From the NCBI GenBank assembly GCA_016715285.1, contig JADKAO010000007.1:124001-188000 (forward strand): a DNA stretch of 64,000 nt. Direction: 5' to 3'. Under the pieces are notes generated by a model, which did no database searches, had not been told where the DNA came from, and saw nothing but the letters and a program-made list of their open reading frames with translations. The DNA comes from Actinomycetales bacterium. GTDB taxonomy: Bacteria > Actinomycetota > Actinomycetes > Actinomycetales > Dermatophilaceae. A program made the position numbers and the translations under genes. Shown one piece after another: positions 26,589 to 33,272 of this stretch (position 1 is the stretch's first letter; the number at the start of each line of letters is the position of its first letter).

Positions 26589-27314
26589 GTGGGGATCTTC
26601 GGTCGCGACAAGGCGCCGACGCCGGTCAAACAGGGCGCACTCGCGCAAGCGGCCACCAGCGCGGACGAAGGTGGCATCGCGGGCTTTGCCACCGATCTGG
26701 TCGAAAAAGTGCTCGACGTCGGGATGGATGGGCGCGGCCCCTTCGCTTCCGCTGAAGAGGTTGCTCGGGATGCGCAGGCGAACGCGGCGAGCGAGAAGGG
26801 TGCGATCGACGCGATCGTGCGCAAACACGTCGCGCTCGGCGCTGCCGGTGGGTTCGTGACCGGCTTGGGTGGGTTCATCACCATGCCAATTGCATTGCCC
26901 GCCAACGTGATCGAGTTCTACATCACAGCCACCCGGATGGTCGCGGCCATCGCCAAGGTGCGTGGCTACGACCTCGCCGACCCCCACATTCGCACCGCTG
27001 TGCTCCTCACGCTCGTCGGCGCGGACGCCGACGACCTCTTGCGCAAGGCCGGTGTGGTCGCGACTGCGGGAACGGGTGGGCGACTGACCAATCTGGCCGC
27101 GCAGCGGCTGCCTGGGCCGGCGCTCATGGTCATCAACAAGGGCATCGGTTTCCGGCTCGCGTCGCAGGCTGGCCGCACTGCGCTGAGCCGCTTTGGCAAG
27201 GCGGTCCCGGTGATCGGTGGCGGTATCGGGGCGGGGTTGGATGCCTACCTGCTCAAGCGGATTGCCGACAACGCGGTCAAGGAATTCCCGAGTGTGATCC
27301 CGGCGGCGCGGTAG
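26589..27314 (+). CDS. EcsC family protein
   Basis: A 241-residue protein of the EcsC family. The centre is hydrophobic (GAAGGFVTGLGGFITMPIALPANVIEFY), followed by TRMVAAIAKVRGYDLADPHIRTAVLLTLVG, a highly typical EcsC block, and Gly-rich C-terminal helices. The name comes from a gene next to a B. subtilis ABC exporter; the biochemical role is unknown. I chose GTG 26589 because AGAAGGAG is 7 bp upstream. It is divergent from the polymerase gene, with about 157 bp between starts. A strong terminator follows at 27329. Confidence 0.88.
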   Translation: MGIFGRDKAPTPVKQGALAQAATSADEGGIAGFATDLVEKVLDVGMDGRGPFASAEEVARDAQANAASEKGAIDAIVRKHVALGAAGGFVTGLGGFITMPIALPANVIEFYITATRMVAAIAKVRGYDLADPHIRTAVLLTLVGADADDLLRKAGVVATAGTGGRLTNLAAQRLPGPALMVINKGIGFRLASQAGRTALSRFGKAVPVIGGGIGAGLDAYLLKRIADNAVKEFPSVIPAAR

Positions 27315-27328
27315 TCACGATGCTGCAA

Positions 27329-27363
27329 CGAAGGGTCCGTCAGGAATCCTGACGGACCCTTCG
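27329..27363 (+). terminator. Rho-independent-type terminator after the EcsC gene
   Basis: A perfect palindrome: CGAAGGGTCCGTCAGG, then AAT, then CCTGACGGACCCTTCG, giving a 16-bp stem with a 3-nt loop 15 bp after the stop codon. The following bases TCGTTAA hold only a short T-rich stretch, but the stem is very stable. Being symmetrical, it could work on either strand. Confidence 0.85.
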
Positions 27364-27420
27364 TCGTTAACTCGGTGGTCGCGCCCAGAGCGCGGACACT
27401 CGACCTGAAGGACAACCGCA

Positions 27421-27864
27421 ATGGCCACTGGAGCGTCTCGCTCTTCTTACTCGTCTCACTCACGCCGCGCCGGCGTGGGTGCGGCCCGTTGGGCCCGACT
27501 CGGCTCGTTGGGGATGGCGCTGCGCGCAGCGTCGCGCCCGGGCGCGCCTAGCCTCGCCGCACGTCTGTCCGCGGTGCCTCGCATGGTCTCTGCATCGCTC
27601 CAGGGCAGGTATGCCGGCCTGTCAGGGACGCGGATCGCCGCCCTGCTCGCCGCCGCGTTGTACGTCTTGTCGCCTGTCGACCTCGTGCCGGAGGCGCTCT
27701 TCGGGATCTTCGGGTTGGCCGATGACGCGATGCTCGTGAGTTGGCTCGCTGGAGCGCTACTCGTCGACACGGACGCCTATTTGGCCTGGGAGCGCTCCGG
27801 GGCTCAGGATACGAGCCCTGGCACGCCCCAGGACGCGCCGATTCCCTCATACGTCGTGCGCTGA
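27421..27864 (+). CDS. YkvA/DUF1232 family membrane protein
   Basis: A 147-residue protein whose C-terminal part contains the DUF1232 signature ALLAAALYVLSPVDLVPEA followed by IFGLADDAMLV, that is Y-x-x-x-P-x-D-L-x-P-E and G-x-x-D-D. This family forms small membrane proteins with one or two hydrophobic segments and unknown function. The N-terminal 50 residues are Ser/Arg/Ala-rich. It stands alone between the strong 27329 terminator and the hairpin at 27937, so it is probably a monocistronic gene. Confidence 0.85.
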   Translation: MATGASRSSYSSHSRRAGVGAARWARLGSLGMALRAASRPGAPSLAARLSAVPRMVSASLQGRYAGLSGTRIAALLAAALYVLSPVDLVPEALFGIFGLADDAMLVSWLAGALLVDTDAYLAWERSGAQDTSPGTPQDAPIPSYVVR

Positions 27865-27936
27865 CTTCTCGTGCCGGCGCCGAGTAGGCGCCAACGACGC
27901 CGCTATCCACACGGGTGACGCGACTCGTCACAACAT

Positions 27937-27968
27937 CCACAGGCCCTCGACACAACCAGGGCCTGTGG
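27937..27968 (+). terminator. Hairpin between the DUF1232 and DUF4192 genes
   Basis: CCACAGGCCCT (27937-27947) and AGGGCCTGTGG (27958-27968) form a perfect 11-bp stem with a 10-nt loop. It lies 72 bp after one gene and 27 bp before the next start. No U-tract follows, so it may be a terminator for the upstream gene or a structured leader for the downstream one. Confidence 0.55.
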
Positions 27969-27994
27969 CTTGCGAAGGCAGCACAGTGGTGGGC

Positions 27995-29116
27995 ATGACG
28001 ATCCGCATCACCGACCCCGTCGACCTTGTGTCGACCATCCCCTATCAGCTGGGATTCCATCCCCGCCGTTCAGTTGTCGTGCTCGCTATCCGCGGTGGGC
28101 GCCTCGGGATTGTTCAGCGCGCCGACCTCGACCCGCCGCCCGCTGAGCGTCATGTGCTTGCCCGTCAACTCGTCCATATGGCGCGCCGCGATGGTGCCGA
28201 GGACGCCCTCGTTGTCGTGTTTGACCCGAATCGTCGGGATCGCGACCCACTTGCGGACGCGGTGATCCGAGGCCTTCAGCGGGCCGGTGTGGGGATCGTC
28301 GATCACTTTGTTGTGAGTGAAGGGCGCATCTACTTCCCGATGTGTGACGGGGGTTGTCACCCGGCGGAGGGGATGCCTTTGCCGCCGGAGTATGACGTGC
28401 CTGCCGTCGTCGAGTATGTGGCTCTTGGACGGGCACCGGTCCGTGATAGGGATGCGCTCAAGGATCTCGTGAGTATGGCCCGGACACAGGCAGGGGCTCG
28501 GTGCGAGGAAGCCGTCGATGGGCTGCTGTCGTCAACGCAGCCTGGGTCCACGTCGCCATCGGATCGTGCTCGGTTTCGTCGTCGGGCTGCCAGGGCCTGG
28601 CTCGCGCACCTGCGGGGTTCAGGGTCGTCGGGCCGCGCGTCTCGGGCTACCCCTTCGACTGTAGCGGTCATGGCGATCTCGTTGCTCGACAAGGAGTTCC
28701 GGGATGCGATCATTGGCCTGCTCTGTCCGGGGTGTCTCCCGTTGCAGGCCGTGGATCCAGACCTGCAAGACCTCTTCATGGAGTTGAGTGTGGTCGTCGG
28801 TGGTGCGCTCGCACCGGTCGGAGACATACCCACTCTCGCTGAGCTACATGCCCGGGCGGCCATCCTCGAGCGATTGTCCTGGCTGTCACGGCATACATCT
28901 GACGTGGTGGCCCCAGGCGTGCTCACAGTGCTCGCGGCGGTCGCGTGGGCAGGAGGTGACGGGGCGCTCGCGCTGACATCACTCGACCGAGCACTCGCCG
29001 CTGACCCGGAATACACCCTCGCCCTGTTGCTTGAGCGGATGGTGACCTATGGCATCAGGCTGGGAGAGTCCGAGGTCACGGGAGTGGGGGGAGCTGACGA
29101 AGCGCGCGCGGGCTAG
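27995..29116 (+). CDS. DUF4192 domain protein
   Basis: A 373-residue protein. DUF4192 is found almost only in Actinobacteria. The start MTIRITDPVDLVSTIPYQLGFHP is the family signature (L-x-x-x-P-x-x-L-G-F-x-P), followed by SVVVLAIRGGRLG. A middle segment reads YFPMCDGGCHPAEG, with Cys and His that could bind metal, and the C-terminus ALASLDRALAADP-like helices resemble a TPR turn. I chose ATG 27995 over upstream in-frame starts because it begins exactly at the conserved block. The role is unknown. The stop lies about 55 bp upstream of the metX promoter. Confidence 0.87.
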   Translation: MTIRITDPVDLVSTIPYQLGFHPRRSVVVLAIRGGRLGIVQRADLDPPPAERHVLARQLVHMARRDGAEDALVVVFDPNRRDRDPLADAVIRGLQRAGVGIVDHFVVSEGRIYFPMCDGGCHPAEGMPLPPEYDVPAVVEYVALGRAPVRDRDALKDLVSMARTQAGARCEEAVDGLLSSTQPGSTSPSDRARFRRRAARAWLAHLRGSGSSGRASRATPSTVAVMAISLLDKEFRDAIIGLLCPGCLPLQAVDPDLQDLFMELSVVVGGALAPVGDIPTLAELHARAAILERLSWLSRHTSDVVAPGVLTVLAAVAWAGGDGALALTSLDRALAADPEYTLALLLERMVTYGIRLGESEVTGVGGADEARAG

Positions 29117-29170
29117 GTCCGGGAGTCCACAGGCTGGACGCGCACGTGGCGAGCGGTCGAGCTGCGACCG

Positions 29171-29176
29171 TATAGT
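29171..29176 (+). promoter_or_regulatory. Probable -10 element of the metX transcript
   Basis: TATAGT at 29171-29176 lies 7 bp before the 5' end of the SAM-IV riboswitch, as at metY. It differs from the consensus TATAAT at one base. No convincing -35 is visible. Confidence 0.6.
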
Positions 29177-29183
29177 GCGGGCA

Positions 29184-29295
29184 GGTGATGAGCGCCAGCG
29201 CGTAGCCCCGGCTTGCTGGCCGGCAACCCTCCAACCGCGGTGGGGTGCCCCGGGTGACGACCCGGCTCGCGTGGCTCGCGTGGGCAAGCGCGAGT
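29184..29295 (+). ncRNA. SAM-IV riboswitch upstream of metX
   Basis: A second SAM-IV element with the same core as the one before metY: CCCCGGCTTGCTGG, CCGGCAACCCTCCAACC, GCGGTGGGGTGCC, CCGGGTGACGACC, and GCAAGCGCGAGT at the 3' side. The 3' edge directly touches the ribosome site GGAGGAG (29296-29302) of metX. SAM binding could therefore hide the ribosome site, which supports translational control. The 5' helix pairs less well than in the metY copy. Confidence 0.95.
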
Positions 29296-29310
29296 GGAGG
29301 AGCAGTAGGC

Positions 29311-30447
29311 GTGACGGGCAGCCCGGATTCCCGCCGGATGAGAATCTGGCAACCCGGTGACGCAGTGGGCCGACGGCAGTTTATGGAGCTCGGCGCGCTT
29401 GCCCTCGATCATGGCGGTGAGCTGCCTGGAGTCAAGTTGGCCTACGAAACTTGGGGCGTACTGAATGCCGCACGCAGCAATGCGATCCTGATCGAACACG
29501 CTCTGACCGGTGATAGTCACGTCGTGGGCGCCGTCGAGGTAGGACACCCGACGCCAGGATGGTGGGAAGGACTCATCGGTCCTGGATTGCCGATCGACAC
29601 GGATCGCTATTTCGTCGTGGCCGCGAATGTCCTCGGCGGCTGCCAGGGGAGCACTGGGCCTTCGTCGGGTCACCCGGACGGCGCGCGCTGGGGGAGTCGG
29701 TTCCCGGCCATCACAATCCGCGATCAGGTTCGGGCGGAAGCCGCGTTGACCGATGGGTTGGGGATCAGTCGTTGGGCGTTGGTCATGGGTGGCTCCATGG
29801 GGGGAATGCGGGCCCTGGAGTGGGCGGTGGATTACCCCGAGCGTGTGGCCCGTGCCGGAATCTTCGCAACGTGCGCGGCCGCCACCGCTGACCAACTCGC
29901 CTGGGCCTACCCACAACTCCTCGCGATTCGTTCTGACCCAGACTTCCACGGCGGTGACTATTACGATCACGAGCGATGGCCCGACGCCGGGCTCGGTCTC
30001 GCCCGCCGCATTGCACACACGACCTACCGCAGTGCGGCCGACCTAGACGAGCGGTTCGGCCGGACTCCGCGGGGTTTACGGGAGGGCGAGGTGACACCCC
30101 AAAGGGGGTATGCCGTGGAGAGCTACCTCGACCATCACGCCGACAAGTTGTGCGCGCGGTTTGACCCCAACTCGTACCTCGTGTTGACCGAGGCGATGAA
30201 CAGCCACGACGTCGGGAGGGGGCGTGGGGGGGCCATCGCCGCACTGGCGCGGGTGACGGCACATACCGCAGTGGTTGCCGTCTCGTCAGATCGGCTCTAC
30301 CTACCCGAGCAGAGCCGCGCGATCTCCGACTCGATCCCGCGGGCTTGGCTCGAAACGATCGACTCACCCGCCGGGCACGACGGATTCCTCATTGATACTG
30401 CCAAAGTTGGAGAGGTCACGTCACGGTTACTTGCCCATTCCGCCTGA
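29311..30447 (+). CDS. metX: Homoserine O-acetyltransferase MetX
   Basis: A 378-residue alpha/beta hydrolase-fold enzyme that acetylates L-homoserine with acetyl-CoA, supplying MetY. The nucleophile is S162 in GGSMGGMRALEW. The catalytic Asp lies in SSDRLYLPEQ and the His in SPAGHDGFLID. NALIEHALTGDSHVVG and CQGSTGPSS are also typical of the family. I chose GTG 29311 because GGAGGAG stands 8 bp upstream, directly after the riboswitch. Actinobacterial MetX proteins of this length can carry either acyl specificity; acetyl is assumed because the partner is MetY. Confidence 0.95.
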   Translation: MTGSPDSRRMRIWQPGDAVGRRQFMELGALALDHGGELPGVKLAYETWGVLNAARSNAILIEHALTGDSHVVGAVEVGHPTPGWWEGLIGPGLPIDTDRYFVVAANVLGGCQGSTGPSSGHPDGARWGSRFPAITIRDQVRAEAALTDGLGISRWALVMGGSMGGMRALEWAVDYPERVARAGIFATCAAATADQLAWAYPQLLAIRSDPDFHGGDYYDHERWPDAGLGLARRIAHTTYRSAADLDERFGRTPRGLREGEVTPQRGYAVESYLDHHADKLCARFDPNSYLVLTEAMNSHDVGRGRGGAIAALARVTAHTAVVAVSSDRLYLPEQSRAISDSIPRAWLETIDSPAGHDGFLIDTAKVGEVTSRLLAHSA

Positions 30448-30518
30448 GCAGGGGCACAATCCGGTAACGTCAGCGCAACGGGCAAGACGCGTGGTGCGTC
30501 GTCTACAAGGAGGTTACG

Positions 30519-30926
30519 GTGGCCGTCGTTGTCGGATACGTGGCGACGAAGGAAGGCCGCGCGGCCTTGCGGCGTGCGGCTGAAGAATGCGAGTTGCGGC
30601 ACACAAAGCTCATCGTGATCAACTCCCAGCGTGGTGGCAAAGACTTCGATGCCGACGAGGCGGCCAAGTTCGAGGCCGAATTGGAGCGGGTTCAGGAGAA
30701 GCTCAACGGTCTGGGCCTGCCACACGAAGTGCGCCAGCTGGTCCGAGGCAATGAGCCCGCCGAAGATCTCATTTCGGTCGCCGAAGAAGAGAATGCTGCC
30801 TTCATTGTTATCGGGCTCCGTCGCCGGTCCCCGGTCGGCAAGTTGATCCTTGGATCAAACGCCCAGCGCATCCTGCTGGATGCCACCTGCCCAGTGCTTG
30901 CCGTGAAGGCGAGCAAGGACGAATAA
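30519..30926 (+). CDS. Universal stress protein (UspA family)
   Basis: A 135-residue single-domain UspA protein. The nucleotide-binding loop is seen as VIGLRRRSPVGKLILGSNAQ, the G-x(2)-G-x(9)-G-(S/T) pattern in near-canonical form, followed by LLDATCPVLAV. Members that keep this loop usually bind ATP. It begins GTG with AAGGAGG 5 bp upstream, a near-perfect ribosome site, and ends at a clear intrinsic terminator. It is probably a monocistronic gene. Confidence 0.9.
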   Translation: MAVVVGYVATKEGRAALRRAAEECELRHTKLIVINSQRGGKDFDADEAAKFEAELERVQEKLNGLGLPHEVRQLVRGNEPAEDLISVAEEENAAFIVIGLRRRSPVGKLILGSNAQRILLDATCPVLAVKASKDE

Positions 30927-30939
30927 GGTGGGCTGAACG

Positions 30940-30985
30940 CCCGACGTGGCGGCCCGGATTGGGCGAAGCCACGTCGGGAGTTTTA
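30940..30985 (+). terminator. Rho-independent terminator after the universal stress gene
   Basis: CCCGACGTGGC (30940-30950) and GCCACGTCGGG (30968-30978) form a perfect 11-bp stem, followed by AGTTTTAT. This is the best U-tract terminator in the window. Its T-run directly merges with the TATAAT of the next promoter. Confidence 0.9.
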
Positions 30986-30989
30986 TAAT
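30984..30989 (+). promoter_or_regulatory. Perfect -10 element TATAAT of the rpoD promoter
   Basis: TATAAT at 30984-30989 overlaps the last T of the terminator U-tract. In this high-GC sequence a perfect hexamer is rare. A weak -35 candidate TTGGGC (30959) lies 19 bp upstream, inside the terminator loop. The resulting leader to rpoD would be about 135 nt. Confidence 0.65.
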
Positions 30990-31131
30990 GTGGCCATAGG
31001 ACCGCGCGGGGGATATGCACCAGGGCCACTCTGATCCCTGAGCCACTCCCAGCATGTCCTTCCCACTCACGCTCTCCGCGTCCGTGCGTGCCCGCTCGGG
31101 CGCGCTCATCGTGCACGGCGAAAGGTAATCG

Positions 31132-33183
31132 GTGCCTGTGTCGCACGTCCCCTCTGGCTCACCTGTGACTGCTGAACTCCCTCAGGAGTTCTCGCATCCG
31201 GCGTTGAAGCAACTCCTCGCTCTTGGTCACACACGCGGTAGCGTCTCGGGCGGCGACGTCCGGGGAGCGCTGGAGGACGCTGGTGTGTCGACTCGACGGA
31301 TGAAAGCAGTCCTCCGGGCCCTTGAGGATCACGGCGTGGCGGTTGACGTCACTCCCGCCCGAGCCGTTGCAGCCTCTTCTCGGACCGTGACGTCGGCAAA
31401 GACCGACACGGCCGAAACAGCTCCTACCGCGCCGGCGCGTGTCTCCCGATCACGTGCCAAGAAGACCGCCGAGCCCCGCGAGCCAGCTGCCAAGGCATCC
31501 GTTGAGGCAGCCGCGACGGCGACGCCAGCGCCGAAAGAGGCTGCCACCATAAAGCCCGCTGAGACGGCCCCGCCCGCGAAGACCGCCTCCCGCAAGGCCG
31601 CGGCGGCCAAGACAGCCGTTGCCAAGGCAACCGCGACGAAGACTGCGGCTAGCAAGGCCGCGGCGGCCAAGACTGCGGCCAGCAAGACTGCGGCGGCCAA
31701 GACTGCGGCCAGCAAGACTGCAGCCCCGAGGACGACCGTAAAGCGAACACCCGCCAAGACCACCGCGGCCGCAACAGTTACCCAAACACCCGAGGCGACT
31801 CCGGCACCTCAGCCATCGACGCCAGCCACCACCAGCTCCACGCGTCGGCGGCCCGCGAAGGCGGCCGCAGCTCCCGCGCCCAAGCCAGCCGCGGAGGTCG
31901 CACCAGCGGCGGCAGCTGAGCCGACGGCGCGCGCGGTGCGGAAGCGGACACCGGCAAAGAAGGCGGCCACGCCGGCCAACGCTCCGACCGGACTAGCGAA
32001 GGCCGCCCGGGTTGGGGACGATGTGGAGGTCGAGATTGATCTCGTGGACGTGCCGGATGACGTGGATGTCACCGACATCGCCGACGTGGTCGACGTGACC
32101 GAATCCGTGGTCGCGGAGGGCGCCGACGGCGCCGACATGGTGGACGCAGAAGCTGACGGGGACGAGGAGAAGCCCGCCAAGCCTGCGGAAGAGGAAGAGT
32201 CTGAAGAGGCGGGCTTCGTCATCCGTGATGACGACGAAGAGGATGCGCCGGCGCAGCAAGTTGTGACGGCTGGCGCGACCGCGGACCCAGTAAAGGACTA
32301 CCTCAAGCAGATCGGCAAGGTGGCCCTGCTTAACGCCGAGCAGGAAGTCGAACTCGCAAAGCGCATCGAGGCTGGCCTTTTCGCCGAGGAGCGGCTCAAT
32401 TCTGGCGAGAAGTTCGACATGAAGCTCAAACGCGAGCTCTGGTGGATCGCCCAAGACGGCAAAAAGGCCAAGAACCACCTGCTCGAAGCCAACCTGCGGC
32501 TGGTTGTCTCCCTAGCGAAGCGATACACCGGCCGCGGGATGCTCTTCCTTGACCTCATTCAAGAAGGCAACCTCGGTTTGATCCGGGCGGTCGAGAAGTT
32601 CGACTACACCAAGGGCTACAAGTTCTCCACTTATGCGACCTGGTGGATTCGGCAGGCAATCACGCGCGCGATGGCTGACCAGGCGCGCACGATCCGTATC
32701 CCTGTCCACATGGTCGAGGTCATCAACAAGCTCGCTCGAGTCCAGCGCCAGATGCTCCAGGACCTCGGCCGCGAGCCCACGCCGGAAGAGCTCGCCAAGG
32801 AACTCGACATGACCCCCGAGAAGGTCGTCGAAGTCCAGAAGTATGGCCGCGAGCCCATCTCGCTGCACACCCCGCTCGGTGAGGACGGCGACAGTGAGTT
32901 CGGTGACCTGATCGAAGACTCAGAGGCTGTGGTCCCGGCTGAAGCAGTGTCGTTCACCCTGCTGCAGGAGCAACTCCACTCGGTGCTGGACACTCTCTCC
33001 GAGCGTGAGGCAGGAGTCGTGTCGATGCGGTTTGGCTTGACCGATGGTCAGCCCAAGACGCTCGACGAGATCGGCAAGGTGTATGGCGTCACGCGTGAAC
33101 GGATCCGTCAGATCGAGTCCAAGACGATGAGCAAGCTCCGTCACCCATCGCGCTCACAGGTCCTGCGCGACTATCTGGACTAA
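31132..33183 (+). CDS. rpoD: Principal RNA polymerase sigma factor (RpoD/HrdB/SigA)
   Basis: A 683-residue primary sigma factor. A short N-terminal region 1.1-like fold (about 15-80) is followed by a very long Lys/Ala/Pro-rich stretch (about 100-285) and an acidic stretch (about 295-375). Then come the conserved core regions: VKDYLKQIGKVALL (1.2), NLRLVVSLAKRYTGRGMLFLDLIQEGNLGL (2.1-2.2), FSTYATWWIRQAI (2.3-2.4), and the C-terminal GVTRERIRQIESKTMSKLRHP (4.2). The GTG start has only an AAAGG site. The primary-sigma identity is secure; the N-terminal extension is known in actinobacterial HrdB proteins. Confidence 0.97.
   Translation: MPVSHVPSGSPVTAELPQEFSHPALKQLLALGHTRGSVSGGDVRGALEDAGVSTRRMKAVLRALEDHGVAVDVTPARAVAASSRTVTSAKTDTAETAPTAPARVSRSRAKKTAEPREPAAKASVEAAATATPAPKEAATIKPAETAPPAKTASRKAAAAKTAVAKATATKTAASKAAAAKTAASKTAAAKTAASKTAAPRTTVKRTPAKTTAAATVTQTPEATPAPQPSTPATTSSTRRRPAKAAAAPAPKPAAEVAPAAAAEPTARAVRKRTPAKKAATPANAPTGLAKAARVGDDVEVEIDLVDVPDDVDVTDIADVVDVTESVVAEGADGADMVDAEADGDEEKPAKPAEEEESEEAGFVIRDDDEEDAPAQQVVTAGATADPVKDYLKQIGKVALLNAEQEVELAKRIEAGLFAEERLNSGEKFDMKLKRELWWIAQDGKKAKNHLLEANLRLVVSLAKRYTGRGMLFLDLIQEGNLGLIRAVEKFDYTKGYKFSTYATWWIRQAITRAMADQARTIRIPVHMVEVINKLARVQRQMLQDLGREPTPEELAKELDMTPEKVVEVQKYGREPISLHTPLGEDGDSEFGDLIEDSEAVVPAEAVSFTLLQEQLHSVLDTLSEREAGVVSMRFGLTDGQPKTLDEIGKVYGVTRERIRQIESKTMSKLRHPSRSQVLRDYLD
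31633..31722 (+). repeat. 30-bp tandem repeats in rpoD (Lys/Ala region)
   Basis: Two near-identical 30-bp units at 31663-31692 and 31693-31722 (29 of 30 matching) follow a degenerate copy at 31633-31662. Each encodes ten residues of the AAKTAASKTA type. This is the densest part of a histone-H1-like Lys/Ala segment. Confidence 0.85.
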
Positions 33184-33202
33184 TCTCGAGCGTCCGACGC
33201 CG

Positions 33203-33239
33203 AGTGGCCCTCATCCAGTGAGCCTGGTTGGGGGCCACT
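33203..33239. terminator. Terminator between rpoD and the convergent transglutaminase gene
   Basis: AGTGGCCC (33203-33210) pairs with GGGCCACT (33232-33239). The stem continues inward, with one T-T mismatch, to CCAG-TGAGC-CTGG, giving about 15 pairs and a 5-nt loop. GTCTT follows. It lies between two convergent genes and, being nearly symmetrical, could serve both. Confidence 0.75.
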
Positions 33240-33272
33240 GTCTTGGTCCCAGCGACACCTCACGAGCTGAAC

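Noticed and set aside
26432..26905. N-terminal extension of the polymerase gene
   Set aside because: The extension is antisense to the EcsC coding region and its leader and has no resemblance to polymerase N-termini.
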